Assembly: GCF_018991925.1 (NCBI RefSeq)
Contig: NW_024720773.1
Coordinates: 351,367 to 415,366 of the forward strand
Source of the DNA: Homarus americanus
Lineage: Eukaryota > Arthropoda > Malacostraca > Decapoda > Nephropidae
Direction: 5' to 3'
Length of the DNA stretch: 64,000 nucleotides
The notes beneath the pieces are model-generated. The model saw only the letters and a list, made by a program, of their open reading frames with translations, made no database searches and had not been told where the DNA came from. Position numbers and translations under genes: made by a program. Shown piece after piece: positions 34,081 to 47,549 of the stretch; position 1 is the first letter of the stretch; each line of letters starts with the position of its first letter.

Positions 34081-34622
34081 GAAAAATTACACCCACAGTT
34101 ATTTTACTTACATTTATTTCTAAACTTATTGAAGGAAAATTAAACAAGAGGGCCCAAGCTTACATATATTACAACAGTACTACTGGGATTTTTGGTTTTT
34201 ATATGTATGTAATTACTGAGATCACGAACATGGAAATTGAATTCCATATTTATAATTTAACAAATTTATGCAAACCTGTGTTATAATTCATGCTTGTTTA
34301 GCAATTAAATTGCACAATTTGATGTCTTTTACTTGGAGGTATAATCACGTGGTGAAGTAACATAATTATGTAATATACAACAGTGCACTTTCTGACATAT
34401 ATCGTTTGTGATATGGGTGTACTATAATTTAATTAGCCTGAAATATAAGTCATAGCATTATTTAATTTAAATCTGGCATGTGTACATTATCATTCAAATA
34501 ATTTCCTGTAGAACTGAAAACATGAGTATATTATTAAACCACATAACATACTGCTCAGTTACAATACAGCTGTATGTTAAGTGTCCTACTGTCCTTCATT
34601 ATGTGATAATATATGAGGCCTA

Positions 34623-36439
34623 TCATTTGATTAATTTTCTGTATCTGGGGGTATATGATGTTAAGCAACATAGCATAGAATTTTCTAAGTTCAAGTTTGT
34701 AATACGGCTACGATAATCATTTTTAATGAACACCATTGACGAGAATGCTGCTTCACAAACATAAGTGGTTCCAAATTGTACCAGAACCTGGATAGCTCGA
34801 TTTCTTACAACTGAATGTTTCTTTCCTAAATTTATCCAAAACTTTCCTATGTCATTATACACATCAAAGCTCACCCTAGCCTCGTTGTCAGCTTGCAATT
34901 CTGCCATTTTAAGTGCAAGAAAACTACACTGATTGCATCTGTTTTGAATGGAAATTGAACAAAATCAGAAGACTCATTCGGCAACTCTGGGAATCTGTCA
35001 CTGAAATTCATTGTCTGATTTTGCAAATATTCTAGGAGATCCTGTTTCTCTTCCATGAGATCCAGTGTTTCGTCAAAATCCACATCCATCGTAGCTGTAA
35101 ATTCCAAGTAGTGGTGAAAATGAGAGAAACTGTCGGCTTCAGCTTGTTCTCGTAGTATCGTCAGCTTGCTGACAAAAGCCTTTACTGCACACTGAAGGTC
35201 AAACACCCATTCACCTTTCCCTTGAAGTTCAGTGTTGAGCTTATTAATGTGCTCAAAAACATCCGTCAGAAGTGCAAGGCGAGCAAGAAAGTGGGGATCA
35301 CGAAAACAATAAACATTCCTATGACCCCGATCTTGCAGGAAGGTTGCCAGTTCACTGCGAAGGAGGAAAACCCTTTCCAAGGTTTTTTCCTGTGACAGTC
35401 ACCTGACAGCAGTATGCATCAGCAGTGTGTGGTGATTAAAATTTTCAGCAATGCACAACTGTTTCAACATGCGGGAATTCAGGTCCTTAGCCTTCACGTA
35501 ATTGACAGTTGCAATGACTACCTGCATCACATCAGAGAAGCTCTGAGACATGTCTTTTGATGCCAGACTCTGGCGATGGATGATGCAGTGGTTTGTTTTA
35601 ATGTGAGGATGTTTTCTTGATAAAATTCCACGCAATCCAATGTTCTTGCCCATCATTGATGGGGCACCATCCATGCTGCATTCAGTTACCTTACTCCATT
35701 CCAAGTTGTTTTCAGTGAAAAACTTATCTATAGCACTAAAAATATCCTCGCCTCGTGTTGTAGTTTCAAGTGAAATACAAGCAAGCAGTTCCTCAGCTAC
35801 TGAGGATTCCTTAAGAAATCTTCCGAAGATCAGAAGCTGCGGCTGTGGTGTAATATCAGTTGACTCGTCCACTGCCAGGGCTGTCCATGGGGAATTTCTG
35901 AAGTATTCCAAAATTTGCTCTTTCAGGTCTGCTGCAAGACACTGGAGGCGTCTTGTCATTGTGTTATTACTCAGAGTAGCATCATCAACAGCTTCAGTTA
36001 TCTTTTTGGCAAATGGTTCACCCTCAAATACTTCGCAAAAGTTCCTAAAAGTTGGCTTTATGATAGCCTCACCCTCCGTGAAAGGACGTTTTTGCTGAGC
36101 AATGAGAAAAGCTGTCTTATATGAGAACATTTCTATCCTTTCCTTGTGAGATAGTGCTCTGTTTAAAATTGACTGAGACTTGGTTAGATTTTTATGACGA
36201 TGATGAAAAATTCTTTTGCGAGCCTCTTCTGAAAGTACAGCAACATTTGTGTGAGTTTCCATGTGTCTCTGAAGTTTGTTCGTCTTCAAAGATTCCTCAG
36301 CAAGTCCTTTAGAACACATAACACAAATCCCTTTACCACTGACGTCAGCTACACCATACTTGTTGAGGAATGATGGATTGATAGAGCGTTTCCGTTTCTT
36401 GGTGGCTGGCTCCAATGATGTCTTCAAAAACCTATCCAT
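34623..36439 (-). pseudogene. hAT-B transposase (ZBED5/SCAND3-like), two lesions
   Basis: Starts at the ATG on the minus strand at 36439 (MDRFLKTS). A BED-type finger (CVMCSKGLAEES...HMETH) is followed by catalytic segments TALAVDESTDI (first D) and ECSMDGAPSMMGKN (second D). Past a helical region comes the C-terminal dimerisation block TYVCEAAFSSMVFIKNDYRS. Two defects: a TGA at about 35396 where a Trp is expected (AVR*LSQEK), and a frameshift at about 34871-34907. Otherwise the length and order match an autonomous hAT of the Buster/ZBED group. With only two defects and a perfect target duplication, the insertion is fairly recent. Confidence 0.9.
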
Positions 36440-36639
36440 AATGCCTGGGAAATATATTGCATATAGAGCTAAAAATATTTCAATTTTACAAACACTTAAG
36501 ATAAAATACAGTGTGCTTATAACAGGCAGATAATTGGTAATACGCATACAAATTAAAATACACGACAAAGTGAATGCGTACAAATTACCATGACATAATT
36601 AAATTTGCTTAATAAATCAAGTAGCGCTGAGTTGGCCTT

Positions 36640-37199
36640 CATCTGATATTGCAAATTTATTTTAGTGTCACAAAGCAGGCCGTGGCCGGTCAGTTTGTCA
36701 GACTCAGTGCAGGTCCACTGGCATAGCACTAACCTACTGATAGTAAGGATTGTCCTTACTAAGGATTAAACTGGTGAGACTGAAGATAATCCACAAGCGT
36801 CGGCAAGAGCAAAGGTTGGGACCTGTTTCCTGGCCAGGGTCGGTGACCGTATCAGGCCAGGTACCTATAGGTCGCAACCTTTGATCTTGCGGCATCTTGC
36901 CGATGCTTGGCAAGTGTCGGCAAGATCAAATCATCATATGTTGCGACCTGTCACCTGGCCTGACAGTCACCGACCGGCCCCACCCTTTACTGGGGGTGGA
37001 GGTGGGCGGGGTACTGCACAGCTCAACTGCTCTTGGATAGTGGTGGAAGAGTGGGAGGGACTGGTCAGTTACTCCACCCATCCTCTCCCCATGTGACCTG
37101 AGCTGGCAGACCCAAAGGACCCCAGTGACCCCACCGACCCCATGACCTCTTTGCGACCCTACCTAATGAGCCTTCCGACCCCAGGTTTGGGAACCCCCG
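36640..37199. other. 5' non-coding region of hAT-B
   Basis: No ORF. Contains several CGGCAAGA/TCTTGCCG-like words and GC-rich blocks, consistent with sub-terminal repeats bound by a hAT transposase. That role is inferred. Confidence 0.4.
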
Positions 37200-37771
37200 T
37201 TCTAAACCATGGATTAGTCTGGGAAACCATGTCATTCTTATTATAACACTTATTATGCTTACAACGGTAGCCTGCCACCACCCAGACTTTTATTAGAACT
37301 GTTAGGTAGCGTGCTAGCGAGCTTCTAGGCACGTGAGTTACAATAATTTTTTTTGAGAACCATTGGGTAGAAGAAATAGAGCGGTGATACTTTTAGTTTA
37401 CCAATTCAATATTTATTAACATATGGAGTAAACAAGATGTTAATTAAGTACATTCAGACAAGACTGGACCACTTAGGTCTTACTTTACATACGGCAAAAT
37501 AGATCTTAATTACTTATTACATCATTGCACAACTGTTATATTATTTCATTGTCAGTACAGATGATTATATAACACACTCGACAAGAACCAAAATTAAGAT
37601 ATTATTAAACACATCCTATTAGTTTGGAATGAACAACATGGCACTTTAACTAGACTCAGTGGTAGTACACCTTGTAATGATTGGATATCAGACCAAAGCA
37701 TACAGCCCAGAATTACATCACATATAACAGCAAGTACACTACAGACCTCGTGGCACCACCACATACCAGGT

Positions 37772-39430
37772 TGACACACCCCAAGACAATAGGGACTTGA
37801 CCTCGCTGGCTAATTACTTGAAATAGCGGGTGACCTGACCACACCTAAGACACACTTGGGCATGACCACACCTGAACACGCTGTCCAGATCTAACCAGTT
37901 GAGTCATAATTGGTTAGAGGCCAAAAGCCGGCTGGGCCGACCCCATATAAAGGCCCTACAGTTCCGTCCATCCTCATTCTCATTCCTGTGTTTCTCATAC
38001 GACTATCATTCAGAGAGGTTGGTCATTGAGAGGTCATTCTGGTCATTCGCACAGAGTCACGCTCGTCCCCCTCACCCCCAGGTCGTGGGGGTGACTTCAC
38101 GACGTCACCAGCTAAGCAGAGCATCACATAAGAACATAAGAACATAAGAATGGAGGAAACTGCAGCGGGCCTATTGGCCCATACTGGGCAGTCCCGTTTA
38201 CACCCAACCCCTATTGCTCATATGAGCATCCAACCTATGTTTGAAGCAATTCAGAGTATTCGAGTTAATGATGATATTTGGTAACTTGTTCCATTCATCC
38301 ACTACTCTGTTTCCAAACCAGTGTTTACCTATTTCACGCCTAAATCTAAATTTGTCTAATTTAAAACCATTGTTACGAGTTCGCTCCTGGTTGGATAATT
38401 TGAGTACCTTTGTAATGTCCCCTTTGTTTAGCCCTGACTTCCACTTATACACCTCTATCAGGTCGCCCCTCGCTCTACGTCTCTCAAGGGAGTGCAATTT
38501 AAGATGCTTTAACCTGTCTCTATACTCAAGGTTCCTAATGCCCGGGATTAGTCTTGTCATTCTCCTCTGAATTCTTTCCAAGGATTCTATATCCATTCTG
38601 TATTACGGTGACCAGAACTGAACAGCGTAATCCAGGTGCGGTCTCACAAGAGCAAGATACAGTTTTAGGATGACCTCGCTAGTCTTGTAACTAACACTCC
38701 TTTGTATGAACCCAAGTACTTTATTAGCCTTGTTACGAGCAAAAACACATTGTTTACTTGGCTTAAGGTTCCTACTTATCATTACTCCTAAATCTCTCTC
38801 GCAGTCGGATTTCTCTATGGCATCGTTGTTCATCTGGTACGAGAGCCCAGCCAAGCACCCACTGGGCATACAGGGTACACGTGAGTCATTGTCAGAACGA
38901 TTCCTAGGGTGAGTTACCTACTGTGGGAAGTGTATTCATTCATGTTGTGTCCGAGAAGTCAGTGTCGAGTAACGTAAGACCTAGCGTGTTAATACCCCGA
39001 TATAATAGTGATATTGATGTGTCCATGTCATTGAGTGAATTAATAAATAGTTGTGCCGAAGAGGTGTTTAACAAGTTGTCCCTTTAAGAACGTAATATAT
39101 GTGTATTGACATACGAGATAAGATAAGCGTATTGACGCTGAGTAAATAATATACCGGCCACGCTACCCAAGTTCCCTATCTTTACATTCCTGCTCTCTAT
39201 ACTTCCTACTTATATGTAATCCTCTTCTCTTGTGAGTTTGTCTCATTATAACCTGGTTGGTGGACTCAAGTCCTATAACTAGTAACACCAACATTCATGG
39301 GTTGAATACTCAACCTGGGATAACTATATTTCTGCTGATTATCCCCAATCATAGATACCAATAATGTTAAATACATAAAACCAAGGTCAATGGACCGGAC
39401 AAGACTGAGTCCACTGGTCGCCGTGACACA
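37772..39430. mobile_element. Solo-LTR-like insertion in X1
   Basis: Sequence absent from X2 at the corresponding place. TGACACA occurs at both edges (37772-37778, 39424-39430), as a target duplication or LTR ends. It contains CCATATAAAGG at about 37945, a TATA-like element, followed by pyrimidine-rich sequence, as in LTR promoters. No coding except the nested CR1. Confidence 0.4.
38127..38838 (-). mobile_element. CR1-type LINE (copy e), 3' end
   Basis: Minus-strand copy closely similar to the 3' 700 bp of copy d (28090-28800). Its 3' end is the CATAAGAACATAAGAACATA run. The frames 38198-38596 and 38603-38869 encode the same tail, NCFKHRLDAHMSNRGW. The two frames are separated by a stop at about 38600. 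Confidence 0.92.
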
Positions 39431-40204
39431 AACAGCCGAAGCTCGTTCGCTAGTCGTGCCCTGGGGTAGACTCGTTGCAATATCTTCACAGTGTTCCCTG
39501 GGTAGTCCTGTTCTCGGATTCTAATCTCGCCATATTAAAGACATCCTTCAAGGACCAATTTGCCCTTAGGCGGCTACCGAACCTCGGTAATGGTGCCAAC
39601 ACAGACAGTGCCTGGAGATGCGTTGAGGAAGAGTCACGAGCATGTACATTGTACATGTCTAACTCAAATACTCATAACTATACGTCTGGCAGCAATACAG
39701 ACGACACTTACTTTACTCGAATTACTTGGCACATGATTATTTCACCATGTTAAAACGTGAACACTGATATTCACAATATCGACAAAGTTAAACTGACTTA
39801 TCATGGGGGTGGAAAACAATCGTTCACATACCTGGAGATGTGTCGAGGAAGAGTCACGAGCATGTGAGTCTTCCTTGTGCATTCGTATATATGTGAGCCT
39901 GGGGCAGTTCCAGCCTATGCATACATACCAGAAAGGCTAATCTCACCAACGACAGAAATTCTATTCAACTCGGTTGCTGTACACTCAGCTATGAAAATCA
40001 GTGTCTACTTTTATAATCTAATCAGAGATTGAGTTTGTCAGGAAAAAGTGAAATGGACGTTAAACATGCACTAACAACTCTACTTACCGTAAAACCACAA
40101 ACCACAGCCAAGGAATTCTTCCTGGGGAGCAGTTAAGTCTTGGAGAGTTTGAGTTTGACAGAATCGCTCAGGAGAGTAATGTCTTTCTTAAATAGAGAAC
40201 TGAC

Positions 40205-41020
40205 CAGTGGCGGCTCGTGCATAGGGCTGCAGAGCTGCAGTCCCCCCAGACACTCACTGCCAGGCGTATGATTCCTTTAGAGAGACAGCTGAATAATACA
40301 CTACCAACAAAATATCATTTTATATGTTATTTAATTATTTTCAATACGTTGCTAAGTGAATTTTCATTAAAATCAGACCAAAATTTAAGTTACTTTCATA
40401 GTTGCTGTCAATGCTGTACGATTCATGTCTGTTATTAATTGGCGCCGCCGCCGCCGCACCACTTCTGGAGACAATGAGCTGCACTTGAAGCAGCTCAGTC
40501 TTTTACAACGTGTTTCCATTGCGTGTGGACGGTGTGGTTAAATCGTGATTTGTGTAAATCAGAAAGTCTCATAGACTTGTTGGAGATGATGAATGACAAT
40601 AATCTACAGTCAACATTTTCAGACACTGTCAAGTTGCTGAAAATTTTAATAACAACTCCAATGACAAAGGCAGAAGCAGAAAGGTGCTTTTCAACTTTGA
40701 AGAGAATTAAAACTTTTTTGCGCAGTACCATGGTGAATGACAGACTGTCTGCTTTAGCAGTGATATCCATTGAAAATAAAATGATAACAGAAATAAAGGA
40801 TTTTAATGAAATAGTAATAAACAATTTTGCTACATCGAAGAGCAGACACGCCGACTTTATTTTCAATTAATACTGGTCCATCACCACCAACACTACTACC
40901 ATGCCCTGGGAATTCGTGGACATCAACTACAACTCATACCTGAGGTAGGTCAAATTTGTGTATCCTACTGTTGTGTGAGGCTTGCAGTCCCTCCATTTTA
41001 TTTTTCACGAGCCGCCACTG
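40205..41020 (+). mobile_element. Short hAT element hAT-C, 8-bp TSD
   Basis: Perfect 15-bp TIRs CAGTGGCGGCTCGTG / CACGAGCCGCCACTG and an exact 8-bp duplication GAACTGAC (40197-40204, 41021-41028). Only 816 bp, with the last part of a transposase. A deletion derivative that needs transposase from elsewhere. Confidence 0.97.
40523..40870 (+). pseudogene. hAT-C transposase, C-terminal piece
   Basis: The frame contains LLKILITTPMTKAEAERCFS then TLKRIKTFLRSTMVNDRLSA and LAVISIENKM, a classic hAT dimerisation region. The N-terminal and catalytic parts are absent by internal deletion. Confidence 0.88.
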
Positions 41021-41201
41021 GAACTGACACTAACTAAACTACAATCATCAGATTCTCTGATGTTTGGGCATCAAAATAATCTAACTTCAGTAGCACTTGG
41101 AAACTCATGACTATCCCCAAGGACGATATAAGTATATGCCACTCTTACTGACAGATTTGACACTCACTTACTTGACAAGTTTTACCAACAATAAGACAGT
41201 T

Positions 41202-41395
41202 GTGTAAGGGCGGTGGTTCTACCACTGAACCACCGAGGCCACCATTAAGGGCCGGGATTTACCGACAAGGAGCCTTGGTGTAAAAGGCGTTTCTTCCTAG
41301 GGATAACTAACCAGTTATCCACATGTTTTGCGGGTGTGAAGTATAATAAGAATCAAGAGCTTACAAACAGACCAACAGTCAATGTAACCATGACA
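41202..41395 (-). repeat. LTR (3' LTR of minus-strand element)
   Basis: Matches 45303-45495 with about 10 differences. Borders the polypurine tract. Confidence 0.9.
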
Positions 41396-42249
41396 AAGCT
41401 CCCCCTTTACCCAAGATTCTTATTATGCCCGAGTGTTCTCTAAACATGTACAGTAGTTACACAGATTCTTTAAGTAACTGTTACCTTTTGTCATGGTTTC
41501 ACACTACATACGCTCATAACAACACATCAGGACTATTACAGGCATCTGGCACAAAAAGGCATACAAAACAAGAACACAATGGTTACATACATGGGATAAA
41601 CCGTAGTTTAAAAAAACCAATCTATTACCACTGACAACATTGAATAGGGCAACAAAATACAGGTAAATACACATACATAGGAGAATAATGTACTGATATA
41701 GAAAAAGCATACAAATGGGGTTACATACATAACATAAAAAATTGTTACACATTACACACTCTGGAGATACAGCTTCTCATATCAAGAAAGTTTTCATTGA
41801 GGAGATTGATCAAATGCTTACTGGACATCACTGAGATTTAACTTAGACTTCTCAAGCTAGGACATAGATAAACGGACCCCATCGAGCCGAAGGAATGATT
41901 TGTTTGACTTTATTCCAAAAAGTCATGTCACACTCACGAGTCGTAGCACCATCAACGGATCCCGAACGAGCGGAGATATTCCCAAGAATCCAATGCAAAA
42001 CGAAAAGGTCCTTATGGGAGCACAACCAAGCCAAAAAACTGTCTGTTCTTATGGCATTTGCCATGTAGCGGAAATCGGTGCCATGCATCCATGCCCGACC
42101 CCACTTAAAAGTCACGAACACGACTCCTATACACAACAAGCCTAGCTAGGACTTAACACACAAAACTTGAGAACTCACAACTCGTATCTTTACTCAAACT
42201 AGTAACAGATACCCATCAGATGATTGCATAACTGCCAATCCATTTTCCA

Positions 42250-42482
42250 ATCTGGGGGTGCTGGTGGTAGAGTGGTACCGCTCTTGCCTTCGCAAGCGAG
42301 ATGTCACGGGTTCGATTCCCGGGCCGGTGGAAGTTGTTTGGACATACTTCCTAGCCCCCATTAGTCCCTGTTCACCTAGCATTAAAGTAGGTACCTGGTG
42401 TAAATCGAAAGTTGCGAATTCGTATTCAGGGACAAGTTGTTGGAGCTTCCAATAACTTGATGACATAAACCATTGACTCTTC
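42250..42482 (+). mobile_element. tRNA-derived SINE, family 2, copy 2
   Basis: Second copy of the 20007-20237 SINE: TGGTAGAGTGGTACC, GGTTCGATTCC, then the same body to CATTGACTCTTC. It may extend to the A-rich stretch at about 42650, with a tandem CTTCAGGCTTCTACGCCCTT before it. Confidence 0.85.
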
Positions 42483-43913
42483 AGGCTTCTATGCCCTTGA
42501 CTCTTCAGGCTTCTACGCCCTTAACTCATGAGACATAAAGGCAAGCATGAACTTAGCATGCTTCCCTGTTGGGCACTGTAAACGCTTCTGCGCTTCACCT
42601 TACACAAGGATGTAGGGGAGTGCCCAATAAAAAAAAAATAAAATAAAATTCCAATCTCTATGTCTTTACTGCAAATTGACAATCCGTCTCCGGAAAAAAA
42701 ATGAAGAAAACAAAATTCACAAACACCTACATACTCACAAACATTCCCATTGCACCACATTCCACAACTCACATAGGCAAACAACATACTCACTTTCCAT
42801 AACTTACTGATGCAAGGCAACAACACATTCTCTCACTTACCAGTTGTACTTCTAAATTGCAACACAAATATGCAAAGCATCACTCTTCACCATGCACATC
42901 AACAAGCAATGCATTCCAGTTTAAAGGTCTACAACCCCTTAAAGATATCTCGGCAACACTGATGCCAGTGTCTGAGATAACGAGCAAGAGAGGCATTCCT
43001 TATTCTTCTTCCCTTCTACACCTCCCTGTCCATCAGACCATTCACCTGAGGAAACAACTGGTGGTGAGACCTGGGTGTCATTCCTGTGAATGAACATGTC
43101 TCCACCCACATACTTCTCAAATCTACACATCAACTTATCGGACACAGGTTCCGGAGCTGGGTGCCCTGAACTATCCCCTTGTGACGGCCATCATTCCTTG
43201 AGGTCACAACAACTCACTGTAACTACACAACATGGGCACAGTGCACACCTTCAAATAATAACGGATTACTGCCTAACTGACCTTCTAATACACAAAAACA
43301 CTTGAAATACTGTTCAAAATAATGCTCAAATTATTACTCACTCCCACAGTGAGAATACTGGATATGTGAACAATTACTTTAGGTTTTCACTGATAAATAC
43401 ACGAGGAAAACATTACTGTACTCTTTTGTCACTTTTCAAGACACACTTACTGTGCATACTCAAGGCAAGGTACTATCTATTGACAATCTCTGTATGGTAC
43501 AACACTGTATGAACTCTTCCCGAATTACACTGTACTTAAGAAAATCAACCAACTTTAAAGAGAACCATAGACATTTCCATTACTGAGAGTCATGCTCACA
43601 AAAATAATTCATACGGTAATACTTTACGAGACTGTCCCCTCGGTACTCAACAAGTATTCACTGTCTTTTCAGTTGCAATGATTTTACACTGTTATCACTT
43701 CATAATGTACTCTGTTGTACTCACAGTTGGGGGTCCTTACATGTATTTTCAAAAATCCATTTTCAAAGATTGCGTTCTTTTATAGATGTCCATATCACCA
43801 CAGAGTCCTCAACCCATCAAAGCAATTGCTGAAATTATACATGTATTAGATCTCAAAAAAATCATAAAACACACTTACTGACCATGCCTGTAAGTCTACA
43901 CTGCTAGAAACTA

Positions 43914-44185
43914 ATAAGAACATAAGAACATAAGAAAGTGGGATACTGCAGGAGGGCGACTGGCCCATACAGGGCAGATCCCTTTCACACCCATCCCAGC
44001 ACTTCCATGTGCCTATCCAACTTCGTCTTGAAGCTCCCTAGCGTCCCCGATCCTACTATAGCACTCGGTAGCCTATTCCACATATCCACAACTCTATTTC
44101 CAAACCAGTGCTTGCCTATATCCTTTCTGAATCGGAATTTATCTAATTTAAAGCCATTTGTTCTAGTTATTTCGTTATTACTGAG
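43914..44185 (-). mobile_element. CR1-type LINE (copy f), 3' fragment
   Basis: Begins with the AAGAACATAAGAACATAAG 3' end. The minus strand keeps part of the C-terminal tail (complement of 43990-44170). More diverged than copies d and e. Confidence 0.75.
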
Positions 44186-44429
44186 CCCTTTGCACTAAAA
44201 TTATAAGCTAATAGAAACAACACAAAAATACAATATACTCGGAAATATAACACTAAACTCGTGTTATACCAATAAATTCACTTGTCAAAACTGACGTCAA
44301 CTGAAAACTAAAACACTTCCAATTGAAACCACAACAAATACAACCAATATGTCACAATTTCAAATAACACTAAGTTACATAACCTTAGTACAATTATGGC
44401 CTTCTGGTGACACTCAGAAATGAACACTG

Positions 44430-44632
44430 CCCACAGATTTTTTTTTTTTTTTTACACGGGTATTACTCCACCCGGACACAGGTCACCGACCCACATCAGG
44501 GCCCGGGGGCCGAAAACGTAATAACAATAATAATAATAATAATACTAATTCAGATAAGTAAAATTTATAATAAAAATTACAAAAATAAAAATAAAATAAT
44601 AATGATAACAATAATAATACTGAAAACACTGC

Positions 44633-44670
<38 letters not shown>

Positions 44671-44830
44671 GGAACCATACAGAAATTAAAAAAAAAGATC
44701 ATTAGTGAGAAACGATATATGTATGTTGTGTTGTCAATAGCAAGAGGAACAATTAAGACCCCGCAATTGTGTGTAAATGAGGCAGAAAGTCAGATCAGCA
44801 ACCTGGGACTTGGTCACAATTTTTGCTCAT
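44430..44830 (-). repeat. Dispersed retroposon-like repeat with (TAA)n core, copy 2
   Basis: Same order as 8800-9238: T-run, CACCCGGACACAGGTCACCG, (TAA)n arrays, then GTGTGTAAATGAGGCAGAAA. Confidence 0.7.
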
Positions 44831-45302
44831 TGTCTGTAAATATCAAAGTATTAACTCGAGTGTTCACAACAGTTGCTATGGTATCAGTGTAGGAAGGCAC
44901 CCAAAAATACTACCTTGGTATACAACAAACACTTTTCTGAGATTTCACAAAAAGAATAAAAAATATATAAGTTAGGTAGCTGACCTTTGTTTTTCAGACA
45001 CTTCAATACTCTGAACATTTCATGTTTCCACACTTTACTGTACACTTTACTTTATAAAATATTTCTAATTTCCTTGAGGCAATTGTTCTAACCTAACTTC
45101 AAGTAAAGTATTTACCTTGAATTGTTATTTCAACTTCTCAGTAAAATCACAAAATTTTTTTTGCACATTTCCTTGACTCTGTACCTGTACAGAGAAATGG
45201 TTATTACGAATCACCCTTTAAAAAAAATAAAATACCCACAGTATCGCATTCATTTGTCCCAACCTGATACCATGTAAATTACAATCCACCGCTGCTAACC
45301 AT
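44831..45302. other. No recognisable feature
   Basis: AT-rich interior of the LTR element next to its 5' LTR. Nothing coding found. Confidence 0.5.
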
Positions 45303-45495
45303 TGTAAAGGCGGGGATTCTACCACTGAACCACCGAGGCCACCATTAAGGGCGGGGATTTACGGACAAGGAGCCTTGGTGTAAAACGCATTTCTTCCTAG
45401 GGATAACTAACCAGATATCCACATGTTTTGTGGGCGTGAAGTATAATAAGAATCAACAGCTTACAAACAGACCAACAGTCATTGTGACCATGACA
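45303..45495 (-). repeat. LTR (5' LTR of minus-strand element)
   Basis: Partner of 41202-41395. Confidence 0.9.
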
Positions 45496-45807
45496 GTTGA
45501 AGCTTTCAACATCACTCACAATGGATCTTGAATGTTCCAACTGTAATCAGACATATCTAAGTTGCCTCAACATATACCACCACAGTTGCAATTTCAAATT
45601 CTATATCGTTATACCAAGGAATAACGAAGTCTCGGGTGTACGCTATCATTGAGGGAAACTGAGGATTTAGACATCCTGAAGTGATGAGAAAACAGACGCC
45701 TCAGATGGGGGACTCAAATAAAGAAGGCATAGCTACATGTTTTGTGGGCTATTGAGCGTAATATGAATCGTCTGATTTTACGTTAACTGACGCATACGAC
45801 CGTGGTA

Positions 45808-46591
45808 TTACAACAACGTAGATCCCCTCACCGAGAATTTTTTATTCGACCTCCTGACAACGATCACTCAGCAGTTTCCGGTACTCAGCTGGACGTAACA
45901 GGAATGGTAACTACGTTTTTCTAGATGTGGTATATCTTTTTCTGCAGATTTTTATGTAGTCCCAGATTTTAATTTACCATCTGACGGTTTAATAGGTCTT
46001 CTAACTCCTAAAACTAATTTGATAGATGTTCAGCCAAGCAAACATGCTATCACAGTTAATGGTATTTCCTACAGTGTCATGCACACATCTGTACCATTGC
46101 TCTCCGCAAGGGTGAATTTGTTGTCCAACGTTCCTACTACGAGGACGATAGATTCTGAGTCAAAGCGAGTCCAAGACCCCACAGACTCACTTCCTCAGCG
46201 TGATTATAGCAGCAATAGTTAGTCGATCGTACCTGCAGTTTTAACGGGTACTCTCCATTTTCAGAATGAGGAAATCACCAGAGCCACTGTTATTTTACCT
46301 GACGTAAACACGGGGAAGGATGTAGTCTGTCTTACGGAAACATGCAAGGTGAAAGGCTTATCGTGCGAATCTAGATTGAACACGATTCGTCCTGGTGGTA
46401 TAACAGACGTTCTAGTTCTCAACAGAACAGGTGCGTTACGAATATTGAAAGAAGGATGTTATTTGTGTGATTTTCTAGTTTATCATCACCAAATTGCCCA
46501 ACAGCCTACGCAATTCCCAATTGGTAGTGTTTCACCTTCAATTAAACAAACCAGACAGGAGAGGAGAGATCAAATAACACCACATGTTTAG
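45808..46591 (+). pseudogene. Gypsy protease end and spacer to RT
   Basis: After X1 the Gypsy resumes: QLDVTG and DFYVVPDFNLPSDGLIGLL are typical of the second half of Gypsy proteases. Spacer frames follow (46019-46222, 46349-46591) with interrupted reading. Confidence 0.6.
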
Positions 46592-47549
46592 GTGATTGAT
46601 CACCCTCAAGGCAAGACTAGGCTCCTAGAGTTGCTTGCCGACTACCGAAACATTATAGTTTTACCTGGGGAACAGCTAGGTCACACAAATTTAACCTCAC
46701 ATCACGTATCCCTAAAACAAGGCACAAACCCAATTTACATACCAACTTACCGACTACCACATAGCCAGCGCGCTGTAGTCCAGGACATGGTTCAGGATAT
46801 GTTGGATCAAGAGGTTATCACACATTCAAAATCCCCTTTCAATAGTCCACTATTTTTAGTCCCTAAGAAGGATGGAGGTTTGCGTCCAGTAATTGATTTT
46901 AGGCGCGTCATTGAAAATACTATCCCAGAGAGGTACCCAATGCCTGTGTCTTGAGTGATGTTTTACAATCCTTAGGCAAGGATAATGCTGTATTTAGCAA
47001 CCTTGATTTGCTTAGTGGTTATAGGCAAATACCTCTGGATGAAAAATCTCGGGAGATTACTGCTTTAGTACTCCTTTGCGGATGCCTTTCGGTCTCAGAA
47101 ATGCCCCACTGACTTTTCAAAGGATGATCAACACCTTGTTTGCAGGGTTGATAGGGACTACAGTATGTGCCTACTTAGATGATCTCATCGTAGTCAGTAA
47201 GGATGTAGATATGCATATTGCTAAACTCCGTGAAGTTTTCCAAAAACTTTCCACAGCAGGACTCAAAGTCAAACTATCTAAATGTGAATTTTTAAAATAC
47301 AGAATCCAATTCCTTGGTCATGTAGTTAACAGTGGCGGCATTCGCACAGATGATGACAAAGTTAAGGCTATTGTCCAGTTCCCACGTCCTACAACTGTTG
47401 ATAAAGTGCGTAGTTTTCTTGGTTTATGTGGATATTATCGTTCTTTTATTAAAGGTTATGCGACATTAGCTTCACCCTTGACTAAGCTACTAAGGGAGGA
47501 TGCAACTTTTGTATGGAATGCTGAGCAGAAGATAATTTTAGTGTATTGA
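46592..47549 (+). pseudogene. Gypsy reverse transcriptase
   Basis: RT motifs in order: VITHSKSPFNSPLFLVPKKD, LRPVIDFRRVIENTIPERYP, FSNLDLLSGYRQIPL (catalytic D), MPFGLRNAPLTFQRMI and CAYLDDLIVVS (YLDD), then the thumb (FLGHVVNSGGI, VRSFLGLCGYYRSFI). The frame is broken at about 46954 and about 47065 and again at 47535-47549 before RNase H. Each looks like a one- or two-base indel. Confidence 0.95.

Larger units (their letters stand above)
41202..45495 (-). mobile_element. LTR retrotransposon without recognisable coding
   Basis: Short LTRs 41202-41395 and 45303-45495 (about 193 bp, TGTAA...TGACA) and target duplication GTTG (41198-41201, 45496-45499). The X2 copy lacks the insertion (AATAAAGACAGTTGAAGC). 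A polypurine tract on the minus strand, GGTAAAGGGGGAGCTT (41396-41411), sets the orientation. The 3.9 kb interior has no gag or pol I can recognise, but it holds a SINE, a CR1 piece and a (TAA)n repeat. TGGTATCAGG near 45268 on the minus strand resembles a tRNA-iMet primer site but is 30 bp from the LTR. Confidence 0.85.

Noticed and set aside
36121..36533. Plus-strand ORFs across 35.6-36.5 kb
   Set aside because: Antisense shadows of the hAT-B transposase.
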